64,000 nt of DNA from NCBI GenBank assembly GCA_021827205.1, contig JAKAWV010000011.1, positions 36,300 to 100,299 on the forward strand. The letters run 5' to 3'. Of the stretch, positions 32,620 through 40,623 are shown one piece after another (the first letter of the stretch is position 1; each line of letters begins with the position of its first letter). Origin of the DNA: Pseudomonadota bacterium. GTDB taxonomy: Bacteria > Pseudomonadota > Gammaproteobacteria > Xanthomonadales > Rhodanobacteraceae. The notes under the pieces were generated by a model. It had not been told where the DNA came from. It ran no database searches and was given only the letters and a program-made list of their open reading frames with translations. Position numbers and translations under genes: made by a program.

Positions 32620-33630
32620 ATGAGCATCGAACAGTTGGAAGACATCGCCCAGGCCATGGTGGCGCCGGGCAAGGGCATCATCGCCATCGACGAGTCCAAC
32701 AACACCATCAAGAAACGCTTCGATGCCGTCGGCATCGCCGACAGCGAGGAAAATCGCCGCGCCTACCGTGAGTTGCTGCTGACCACGCCGGGCCTCGCCG
32801 ATCACATTTCCGGCGCGATTCTGTATGACGAAACCATTCGCCAGTCGACGCGCGCCGGCAAGCCCTTCACCGAGGTCATGCGCGCGACGGGCATCCTGCC
32901 GGGCATCAAGGTGGATATGGGGCCGCAGCCGCTAGCCGGTTTCCCCGGCGAGGTGGTGACCGAGGGCCTCGACGGACTGCGCCAGCGCCTTGCCGAGTAC
33001 GTGCGTCTGGGCGCGCGGTTCGCCAAGTGGCGCGCGGTGATTCATATCGGCGACGACATGCCCAGCTCGACCTGCATCGAGGCCAACAACCACGCGCTGG
33101 CGCGCTACGCCGCGCTGTGCCAGGAAGCCGGCATCGTGCCCGTGGTCGAGCCCGAGGTACTGATGGACGGCGAGCACGACATTGGCGTGTGCTACGAGGT
33201 GACCGAGGCGGTGCTGCGCTCGCTGTTTGCCTCGCTGTACGAGCACAACGTCATGCTCGAGGGCACCATACTCAAGGCCAGCATGGTCATTCCCGGCAAG
33301 GATTGCGACGAGCAGGTCGATGTCGAGGAGGTCGCCGAGGCGACGGTGCGCTGTCTCAAGTCCACCGTGCCGGCGTTGCTGCCGGGCATCGTGTTCCTGT
33401 CCGGCGGGCAGAGCGATGAGCAGTCCACCGCGCACCTGAATGCCATGAACCAGATCGGTCCGCATCCGTGGCCACTGAGCTTCAGCTACGGCCGCGCCAT
33501 GCAGCAGGCGGCGTTGAAGCTGTGGAGCAAGGACATGCAGGGCAAGTACGCCGAGGCGCAAAAGACCGTCGCGCAGCGCGCGCGTGAGAACGGTCTGGCC
33601 GCGCTGGGGCAGTGGCGCAGCGGCGGCTGA
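32620..33630 (+). CDS. Class I fructose-bisphosphate aldolase
   Basis: Schiff-base aldolase of glycolysis, cleaving fructose 1,6-bisphosphate to two triose phosphates. The 336 residues match the animal/plant-like class I family: GKGIIAIDESNNTIKKR near residue 20, the active-site lysine about K219 in GTILKASMVIPGKD, and LSGGQSDEQSTAHLNAMN. The ATG at 32620 lies 7 bases after GGAGG. Use of class I rather than class II aldolase is usual in Xanthomonadales. It is followed by a bidirectional-looking terminator about 290 bases downstream. Confidence 0.95.
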   Translation: MSIEQLEDIAQAMVAPGKGIIAIDESNNTIKKRFDAVGIADSEENRRAYRELLLTTPGLADHISGAILYDETIRQSTRAGKPFTEVMRATGILPGIKVDMGPQPLAGFPGEVVTEGLDGLRQRLAEYVRLGARFAKWRAVIHIGDDMPSSTCIEANNHALARYAALCQEAGIVPVVEPEVLMDGEHDIGVCYEVTEAVLRSLFASLYEHNVMLEGTILKASMVIPGKDCDEQVDVEEVAEATVRCLKSTVPALLPGIVFLSGGQSDEQSTAHLNAMNQIGPHPWPLSFSYGRAMQQAALKLWSKDMQGKYAEAQKTVAQRARENGLAALGQWRSGG

Positions 33631-33916
33631 GCAGGACCTATCGCGGCGCGCAGGTCAGCGCATGGATTTGCATATCGATCAGTCGAAACGCAGCTCGACG
33701 GTGGCTATCGGGTCGCCGAGGTCGCATCCGCAACCGTCTTTCCAGGCCGTGCAATACGTGCGGTTCAGACCCGGGCCGGACACCATTGCCGAAGGATGCG
33801 GATCGGATCCAGCGCTTGCCTGGGTGGTTCACGCCGGGTAGCTCACGAAAGAACCACGACCCCGGATTCGCGTGGGATCGATGCGAACCGCGGCGATGGT
33901 TCATGGCTGCGGTGCG

Positions 33917-33947
33917 AAGAAAGCGGGGATTCGCCCCCGCCTTCTTC
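33917..33947. terminator. Rho-independent terminator in the 356-bp aldolase-subtilase gap
   Basis: Inverted repeat around a short ATTCG-containing loop: GAAGAAAGCGGGG pairs with CCCCCGCCTTCTTC (one bulge), with T-rich ends on the plus strand. It lies 40 bases after the subtilase gene on the minus strand and in the path of the aldolase transcript, so it may serve both. The rest of the gap contains nothing I recognise. Confidence 0.6.
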
Positions 33948-33986
33948 TTGACTCTTCGTGCGGCGTGCAAGCGCGCCGGGGGTGAC

Positions 33987-36377
33987 TCAGTCAGATGCCC
34001 GGGTTGGCACGCCGCGCCGCCGCAAGGCTGCTCCGGCGCCCAGCGCGGTCAGTGCACTCAAGCTCAGCAGACCCAGACCGCCGCCGCCGCCACCTGCCGC
34101 GGGCGGCGGCGGGGATACTGCTGCGGTCACGGTGCGCGTGGCCGTCGTGCTGGTGTTGAAGGCGTTGTTGGTACAGGTCAGCGTGGCGGTGTAGGTGCCG
34201 GCGGTGGCGTAAGTCACGGTGACGCTGCCGCTGCTCGAGGTGCTGGGACTGGCGCCGGTACCGAACGCCCAGCTCAGCGCCATGCTGCCGGGCGCGCCGT
34301 TGGCCGAGCAACTGCCGTTGAAGCTGACCGTGCCGCCGGGCTGGATGCTGACATTGCCGGCAGGCGCACTGATCGTCGCCAGCGGCTTGGGTGCCATCGC
34401 CGCCGCCGAGTTGTAGGCATTGACCATGCCGTAGCCGAACACGCCGTTGGGATTGCCGCTGCCGTTGCTGGCCGAACTGGTCAGTGCCTGCGCGCCGGCT
34501 TGCAGCATCGCGGAGGGCGTCAGGGTGCTGCTGGGGAACGCGCTCTTCAGCAGTGCCAGCACCGCGCCGGTGGCCTCGGGGGTGGCCGAGGTGCCGCAGA
34601 AGGTTGCGCTGGGCGGCGTGGTGTTGTTGTTCTGTCCGAAGCCGCCGACGCCGGTGACATCAACGCAATCCACGGCGGTGAAGTCGGGCTTTTGTCGCGT
34701 GCTGGTGCCGGTGGAGGGCTGCGAGAAAAATATCGGGCCTTCCGAAGCATAGGGCTCGATGCTGAAGTTGTTGGCCGCGGCGTCGGCGGCGCTGATCGCG
34801 GTGGTCGTCAGCTCATACGGCGCCGGCAGCGCCGACTGGCCATAGATGCTGCCGGCCGGTGTGTTGGGGATCAACTGGAAGCTGTGGTTGTTGGCAAAGA
34901 CCAGCACCTTGAGGTTGGTTCCCGGCGTGCCGTTGCGCAGGTAGATATGCAGTTGCAGCGTCTGCTGCGTGCTGCCGTTGACGTACTGGTTGCCCTGCAC
35001 CGGCTGCGGCCCGGGCGAGGTCAGCGTGCCGTAGTTGCTACCAAGGTTGCAATAGCTGGGCGCGGGCGGCGGCGACGACGACGTCGGTGCCGGGCTGGGG
35101 GTGATACCCATGTTGCACGCCAGGATATTGCCGCTGGTATCGGTCAGGAACACGTCGTAGTCGTTGGGATCATTGGGCGTGCTGCTGGTCGGATTGAGCG
35201 GCCAGGTGTCATCCCACTCCACGACATAGGTCACCGTATCGCTGGCCGCGACCGGGAAGCTCATGTACGGCAGCGGGTTGCCGGCGGTACCGAAGTTTTG
35301 CGCCTGCGTGTAGGTGTAGGCGTTGCTGTTGCTGGTCGACGACGGGCTGATCGTAGTGTTGATCGTGATCGGGTTCCAGGTGCCGGACCAGAACTGCTCG
35401 GCATCGTTGCCGGCGGCGGTCAGCAACTGGATATTGGGGTTGGCGATGGCGAAGTTCTTCACCGCGGTGGCGAAGCTGCCATCGGTGAACATGGCCACGC
35501 CGGGGAAGCCCAGATCATCGGCGATGATGGTCGGCTTGAAGCCGCCATTGCCCGCCGCGAAGTTGTTCAAGCACGAGATGAAGTCCACCGTGGTGGCCGG
35601 GCCGCAAAAACCCAGTGCGGCACCGGGCGCCATGTCGTAGACGATTTCCATCATCGCCGCGCCTTCATTGCCGCTGCCGCCGCCGTTGACGGCGGTATCG
35701 ACGTAAGGCGCCGGGCTGGTGGGCAGGTCGCCGGTGCTCTGGTCCTGGGTGATGTCGTTGGAGGTGCTGCCCGAGATCGTGCCGACGCCGTTCGAGATGA
35801 TGCCGACCGAGATGCCGGAGCCGTCGAGGCCGGTGGCGGTGCGGAACTGCGCGGCACCCAGCAACGCATCGCCTTGCGTATCCACCGAGCCGCTGCGCGG
35901 CTTGGCGCCGATCGGCGCCAGATTGCGCGCCGGCACGGCATAGCGCGGAATGGTGACGCGCGCGACCTGCGGCAGCGCGGCGATCCGATACAGCGCGCTG
36001 GTCGGCACCCACGCCTGCACCACGCCCAGTTCAGGGCTGGCGAGGATGCGCGTGGCGCCCAGCGCTTGCAGGGTGGCCGGTGCCGGCGCGCCCTGCTGCG
36101 CATTGAAATGCAGATACACCTGCACCTGGCCGTTGCTGTTGAAACGCGCGGCCAGCGGCGAAGACCCGTAGGGCTGTTGCTGCGCCGCGAGCGCACGCGT
36201 TTGCAGGGTGTGACCTTCAGTGGTGCCCACCGTGGCGGCGATGCGCGCGATCTGCGCAGACAGTTTCGCCGCCACCGCCGGTGCAGGCGTGGTTGGCACC
36301 GTGGTCGGTGCCATGGCGGCACTGGCCAACAGCGGCAGTGCGGCCAGGATCAATGCGCACTTCAGTCGATGCTGCAT
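33987..36377 (-). CDS. Exported subtilase-like protein with PKD-type and GlyGly-CTERM regions
   Basis: A 796-residue exported protein. After a signal peptide and a propeptide-like region, residues about 180-640 form an S8-type domain. The serine motif FCGTSATPEATG is intact (S597), but the Asp motif reads VGIISNGVG (Asn at 196), and the usual His-Gly-Thr position reads NEGAAMMEIVYDMAPGA (Glu238). A PKD/Ig-like domain covers about 675-755. The tail GGGGGGLGLLSLSALTALGA then ALRRR is a GlyGly-CTERM-type sorting signal, processed by rhombosortases in related bacteria. The start at 36377 follows a strong AAGGGGGG. It may be an atypical peptidase or an inactive relative. Confidence 0.8.
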   Translation of the reverse strand: MQHRLKCALILAALPLLASAAMAPTTVPTTPAPAVAAKLSAQIARIAATVGTTEGHTLQTRALAAQQQPYGSSPLAARFNSNGQVQVYLHFNAQQGAPAPATLQALGATRILASPELGVVQAWVPTSALYRIAALPQVARVTIPRYAVPARNLAPIGAKPRSGSVDTQGDALLGAAQFRTATGLDGSGISVGIISNGVGTISGSTSNDITQDQSTGDLPTSPAPYVDTAVNGGGSGNEGAAMMEIVYDMAPGAALGFCGPATTVDFISCLNNFAAGNGGFKPTIIADDLGFPGVAMFTDGSFATAVKNFAIANPNIQLLTAAGNDAEQFWSGTWNPITINTTISPSSTSNSNAYTYTQAQNFGTAGNPLPYMSFPVAASDTVTYVVEWDDTWPLNPTSSTPNDPNDYDVFLTDTSGNILACNMGITPSPAPTSSSPPPAPSYCNLGSNYGTLTSPGPQPVQGNQYVNGSTQQTLQLHIYLRNGTPGTNLKVLVFANNHSFQLIPNTPAGSIYGQSALPAPYELTTTAISAADAAANNFSIEPYASEGPIFFSQPSTGTSTRQKPDFTAVDCVDVTGVGGFGQNNNTTPPSATFCGTSATPEATGAVLALLKSAFPSSTLTPSAMLQAGAQALTSSASNGSGNPNGVFGYGMVNAYNSAAAMAPKPLATISAPAGNVSIQPGGTVSFNGSCSANGAPGSMALSWAFGTGASPSTSSSGSVTVTYATAGTYTATLTCTNNAFNTSTTATRTVTAAVSPPPPAAGGGGGGLGLLSLSALTALGAGAALRRRGVPTRASD

Positions 36378-36558
36378 GGGTTTGCCCCCCTTGGGCATAA
36401 TCCGGTCAAGTTTGACGAAACGTGCCGCCGCGGTCGACGGGGGGCCAACACGGCACCCCTGTCTGACCGTACGGTTGGCGCGAGTGTAGCCACACCGACG
36501 CTGAACGTGCCGGGACGTGTCATACGGTTTCGTAGGCCGCCGCGGAGCCTTGTTCGAA

Positions 36559-37680
36559 TCAGGCGTGACGGCGGCGGAAAACCCAGATTGCCATCCCGGC
36601 CAGCAGCAGAATCGGCCCCAGATTGGCCAGCCACGCCGGCACGCTGTACACGATCGCCAGATTGACCAGCGCGCGCTGCAGAAAAAACCAGCCCACCGCG
36701 ATCAGCAGACCGATCAGCAGGCGCTTGCCGAAGCCGCCCGCGCGCAGCGTGCCGAAGGCCAGCGGCAGCGTGCACAGCACCAGCATCAGCACGTTCAGCG
36801 GATAGAACAGGCGCTGCCACAACGCATCGGTGTAGACGCGCGCGTCGAGGCCGTTGCCGTGCAGATACTCGATGTTGCGCAGCAGATCGCTGATCGCCTG
36901 CGTGTTCGGGCTGAGCACCGACAACTCCAGCAGGCGCGGGCTCAGCCCGGTCTTCCAGATCGCCGTGGGCAGCACGGTGCGCGTGGCGCCGGCCGCATCG
37001 AAGCGGGTTTGCTGCAGCCGTTCGAGTTGCCAGTGCCCGTCGCGATAATTGGCAGCGGCCGCCCAACGTACCGACAACAGCCGGCCTTGCGCGTCGAACT
37101 GGTAAATGCGCACGTCGCGCAGATCGATGCCGCGGCCCATGACCTGGTGCGTGGCCAGCGCGCTGCGCACGTTGACGATGTCGTCGCCGTCGCGCGCCCA
37201 CAGCCCGGTGCCGGTGGTCGCGGCGATATTGCGCGCGGTCAGCGCCAGCAGGATGCCCTGCGCGCGCGCCTCGGCCGGCGGCATGGCGTACTCGGCGTCA
37301 AGCAGTGCGGCCACGCTGAGCAGCGCCACCAACATCAATACGGCGCCGCCGATGCGCAGCCGAGACATGCCCGCGGCGCGCAGCGCGGTCAGTTCGTTGC
37401 TGGCGGCGAGCCCGCCCAAACCGAGCAACGTACCGATCAGTGCGGCGTTGCCGTACATTTCAAAAGAGCGTCGCGGCAAAGTCAGCATGATGAAGTACGC
37501 GGCCTGCCCCAGTGTGTAGCCGTTGCGGCCGAGATTGCTCAACTGGCGCGCGAACTGCAGAAACGCATCGAAGCCCACCAGCAGCACCCACACCAGCACG
37601 ATCGGCCCGAGCACGCCGGCGATCAACAGTTTGTCGGCGCGCTTGAGGCGCGGCAGTGGCGGCAGCCAGGACACATTCAT
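36559..37680 (-). CDS. lptG: LPS export permease LptG
   Basis: Inner-membrane subunit of the LptB2FGC transporter that extracts lipopolysaccharide for delivery to the outer membrane. The 373 residues show three N-terminal membrane helices (KLLIAGVLGPIVLVWVLLVG onward), the coupling region NELTALRAAGMSRLRIGG, a periplasmic beta-jellyroll and three C-terminal helices. Its start overlaps the lptF stop by ATGA, the normal lptF-lptG pairing. Together the two genes form the complete permease pair; lptB and lptC are not in the window. Confidence 0.95.
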   Translation of the reverse strand: MNVSWLPPLPRLKRADKLLIAGVLGPIVLVWVLLVGFDAFLQFARQLSNLGRNGYTLGQAAYFIMLTLPRRSFEMYGNAALIGTLLGLGGLAASNELTALRAAGMSRLRIGGAVLMLVALLSVAALLDAEYAMPPAEARAQGILLALTARNIAATTGTGLWARDGDDIVNVRSALATHQVMGRGIDLRDVRIYQFDAQGRLLSVRWAAAANYRDGHWQLERLQQTRFDAAGATRTVLPTAIWKTGLSPRLLELSVLSPNTQAISDLLRNIEYLHGNGLDARVYTDALWQRLFYPLNVLMLVLCTLPLAFGTLRAGGFGKRLLIGLLIAVGWFFLQRALVNLAIVYSVPAWLANLGPILLLAGMAIWVFRRRHA

Positions 37681-38789
37681 GCGCGCGCTCCGCGCACGCG
37701 GCGCTCACTGTGCTGGCGGCGGAACCAGAGCAGCGCGAACGCCGTGATCGCGATCTCGATCAGCGCCATCAGCCAGCTGCCGCTGCGGTGCCCGGCCATG
37801 ATCTCGGCGCGGCCGATACCCAGCGTGTTGGCGAACACCAGATACGCCAGCAGCGCCAGCAGCAGGCGCCCGTAAAACGGTTCGCGCGGATTCTGCCGCG
37901 CCAGCGGCAGCGCCAGCAGCGCCAGCACCAGCACGCTCACCGGCGCGGCGATGCGCCAGGCTAGCTCGGCGCGGTCGGCGGGCACGCCCGAGTGCCACAA
38001 GGTCAGCGTGGTCTGCTCATGCGGCGCGCCGGCACCGACGACGCCGGCGTCGGCGTTGACCGAGGCCAGCGAGAGATCATTGCGGCGATAGTCGAGCAGG
38101 CGCCAGTCGATCTGCCCCAGCACGCCGCTGTAGCGGTGGCCGTCGACAAGCGCCAGAAAACGGTCGCCGCTTTGCGGATCGATGAATATCTTGCCGCGCG
38201 CGGCGGTGACCAGATTGACCTCGGGCGCGGCGCCGGGGCGGGTGCGCTCGCTGGCCACGAACACGTGCGTCAGGCGCTGGCCGTCGGGGCTCAGTTCCTG
38301 CGTGTAGATCACGCCGTTGCCGCCGGGCAGTTCGGTGAAACGCCCGGCCTCCAGTCCGGCGGCGATGACCGAGCGATTGGCATTGTCGACCATGGCTTGC
38401 GCCGTCGCCGCCGACCACGGCCCCAGCCACAGCGAAATCGCCGCCACCACGATCGTCACCGGCACCGCCAGCAGCAACGCCGGACGCAGCAGTCCGGACG
38501 GCCCCATGCCGGAGGAGCTCAGCACGTGCATTTCGCTGTCGCGGTACAGGCGTGCCAAGCCCAGCAGCACGCCGAGGAACAGTGCCACCGGCAGCAGCGC
38601 CGAGAGCGCATCGATCACGCGCAGGCCCAGAACCGGAAACATCACGCTGGCCGGATAGCGTCCCGCCGCGACCTTGGAGAGCACATCCGAGAACGTGCCG
38701 CCGATGGTCACCACCAGCAGCAGCGCCGCGCTGCCCAGCGTGCCAAAGACGAGTTCCTTCAGCAGGTAGCGATCGAGGATGCGCAACAT
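37677..38789 (-). CDS. lptF: LPS export permease LptF
   Basis: Partner of LptG in the lipopolysaccharide extraction complex. A 370-residue protein with the N-terminal RILDRYLLKELVFGTLG, the coupling helix region RDSEMHVLSSSGMGPSGLLR, a periplasmic beta domain (about 120-260) and C-terminal helices. It is divergent from pepA, which is the standard arrangement in gammaproteobacteria, and the 85-base gap should hold both promoters. Confidence 0.95.
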   Translation of the reverse strand: MLRILDRYLLKELVFGTLGSAALLLVVTIGGTFSDVLSKVAAGRYPASVMFPVLGLRVIDALSALLPVALFLGVLLGLARLYRDSEMHVLSSSGMGPSGLLRPALLLAVPVTIVVAAISLWLGPWSAATAQAMVDNANRSVIAAGLEAGRFTELPGGNGVIYTQELSPDGQRLTHVFVASERTRPGAAPEVNLVTAARGKIFIDPQSGDRFLALVDGHRYSGVLGQIDWRLLDYRRNDLSLASVNADAGVVGAGAPHEQTTLTLWHSGVPADRAELAWRIAAPVSVLVLALLALPLARQNPREPFYGRLLLALLAYLVFANTLGIGRAEIMAGHRSGSWLMALIEIAITAFALLWFRRQHSERRVRGARA

Positions 38790-38874
38790 CGACTAACATG
38801 CCCGCGCCGCGCCCGCGGCCCAATCGCGAGTGTAGCTTGCGCCGGCAAGCGCAGATGTCCCCAGGAGCTTCCCC

Positions 38875-40368
38875 ATGACCCTAGAATTCAGTCTTGATTC
38901 CCTCGTTGCCGATGCCTGCGAAGCCGGCTGCATCGTTGTTGGCATGCACGACAAGGGTGCGCTGGGCGCATCCGCCGCGCGCGTCGATGCCGCCAGCGGC
39001 GGCCACATCACGCGCCTGATCGCCAGCGGCGACTGCACCGGCAAGGCTGGCAGCAGCCTGCTGCTGCACGCGCTGCCCGGCGTGCGCGCCGAGCGCGTGC
39101 TGCTGGTCGGACTGGGTGAGCCGGGCGCGCTCGATGCCGCACGTTTCCAGCGCGTCGCACAGGAAGCCGCATGTGCGCTGGCCAGTCTGCCGGCGCAACT
39201 CGCGGCCAGTTTTCTCGGCGAGATCGAGGTCAGCGACAAGGACGCAGCCTGGAAGCTGCGCACGCTGGCGCTGGCCGCCGCGCAGCACGCTTATCGCTAC
39301 ACCGCCACGCTCAAGCCGCAGGGGCCGGGCGTGCGCCTCAAGCGCCTGGTGTTCGCCGCGGCAGCCTCGGCCGCGCAGGGTCTGGAGCAGGCGCGCGGCA
39401 TGGCCATCGGCGCCGATTTCACGCGCGCACTGGCCAATCTGCCGCCGAACATCTGCAACCCGGCCTATCTGGCCGAACGTGCGCGCCAGCTCGCCGCCGA
39501 GCACCCCGGTGTCGCCGTGGAGGTGCTCGAGCGCGCCGATATGGAAAAACTCGGCATGGGTTCGCTGCTCGCGGTGGCGCGCGGCTCGGCCAATGCGCCC
39601 AAGCTCATCGTGCTGCGCTGGAACGGCGGTGGCGCGGCCAAGCCCTACGCGCTGGTCGGCAAGGGTATCACCTTCGACACCGGCGGCATCAACCTGAAGG
39701 TGCAGGGTGGCATCGAGGAAATGAAGTTCGACATGGGCGGCGCCGCCGGCGTGCTCGGCGCGTTTCTGGCCGCGGTCGAGCTGAGGCTGTCGATCAATCT
39801 CGTGTGCGTGGTGGCCGCGGTCGAGAACATGCCGGACGGCGACGCCTACCGCCCCAGCGACGTGCTTACCACCATGTCCGGCAAGACCGTCGAGGTGCTC
39901 AACACCGATGCCGAGGGGCGCCTGGTGCTGTGCGATGCGCTGACCTACGTGCAGCGCTTCGAGCCGCAGGCCATCGTCGATGCCGCGACACTCACCGGTG
40001 CCTGCGTGGTCGCATTGGGCAAGCATGCCTCCGGGTTGATGAGCAAGCATGACGATCTCGCCGCCGAGCTGCTGGCCGCCGGTGAAAACACGCTCGATCG
40101 CGCCTGGCGCCTGCCGTTGTGGGACGACTACCAGATCCAGCTCGAAAGCGTCTTCGCCGACTTCGCCAATATCGGCGGCAAGGGCGCCGGCGCGATCACC
40201 GCCGGCTGTTTCCTGGCGCGCTTCACCGAAGGCCGGCGCTGGGCGCATCTGGATATCGCCGGCACCGCCTGGAGCGAAGGCCGCAAGGGCATGTCCACCG
40301 CGCGCCCGGTGCCACTGCTGACGCAATGGCTGATCGATCGCGCGGCGGCGGATGCGGATAGCCGGTAG
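38875..40368 (+). CDS. pepA: Leucyl aminopeptidase (cytosol aminopeptidase)
   Basis: Two-metal M17 aminopeptidase releasing N-terminal residues from peptides; PepA also binds DNA in some bacteria. The 497 residues have the metal/active-site blocks [15 protein letters not shown] (lysine and first Asp), [13 protein letters not shown], and the family signature [10 protein letters not shown]. The N-terminal macro-like domain covers about 1-165. Divergent from lptF, the conserved neighbourhood. It is followed by short repeats rather than another gene. Confidence 0.96.
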   Translation: MTLEFSLDSLVADACEAGCIVVGMHDKGALGASAARVDAASGGHITRLIASGDCTGKAGSSLLLHALPGVRAERVLLVGLGEPGALDAARFQRVAQEAACALASLPAQLAASFLGEIEVSDKDAAWKLRTLALAAAQHAYRYTATLKPQGPGVRLKRLVFAAAASAAQGLEQARGMAIGADFTRALANLPPNICNPAYLAERARQLAAEHPGVAVEVLERADMEKLGMGSLLAVARGSANAPKLIVLRWNGGGAAKPYALVGKGITFDTGGINLKVQGGIEEMKFDMGGAAGVLGAFLAAVELRLSINLVCVVAAVENMPDGDAYRPSDVLTTMSGKTVEVLNTDAEGRLVLCDALTYVQRFEPQAIVDAATLTGACVVALGKHASGLMSKHDDLAAELLAAGENTLDRAWRLPLWDDYQIQLESVFADFANIGGKGAGAITAGCFLARFTEGRRWAHLDIAGTAWSEGRKGMSTARPVPLLTQWLIDRAAADADSR

Positions 40369-40560
40369 CCGGGAGCCGGGAGCCGGGAGCATGGAAGCAT
40401 CGCGACCTGTTTTTCGCTGTCATCCTGAAGCCGCGGGCTGAAGGATCCCGGTGCTGCATGCGTACATGGCGCCTGCATCGCCGAGATCCCTCGCTGCGCT
40501 CGGGATGACAGGGTGAAACACTCTTCATTCCCGAACCCCGAACCCCGAACCTCGGTCCCG
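40364..40560. repeat. Short tandem repeats and dispersed palindromic repeat in the pepA-lysA gap
   Basis: The 255-base gap after pepA starts with about four copies of a 7-base unit (AGCCGGG). A palindromic element spans 40418-40510 and is bounded by TGTCATCC and GGATGACA; its right end (GATCCCTCGCTGCGCTCGGG) resembles a repeat common in many proteobacterial genomes. Another short tandem unit (CCCGAAC, about three copies) follows near 40532-40553. No riboswitch or attenuator structure is evident for the downstream lysine gene. Confidence 0.7.
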
Positions 40561-40623
40561 AGCCGTTGCCATTTGCGCGGCCAGCGGCAACACTCGCGCG
40601 TTGCTTTTGCTTGCGATGCCATC

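Noticed and set aside
33612..36665. Plus-strand frame of 1017 codons opposite the subtilase gene
   Set aside because: Low-complexity Arg/Gly/His-rich translation with no domain; it is the GC-driven shadow of a gene with signal peptide, S8 domain and sorting tail on the other strand.
40369..40623. Lysine riboswitch or attenuator before the fused lysine gene
   Set aside because: The gap is filled by tandem and palindromic repeats; no conserved L-box core or leader peptide with lysine codons is visible.
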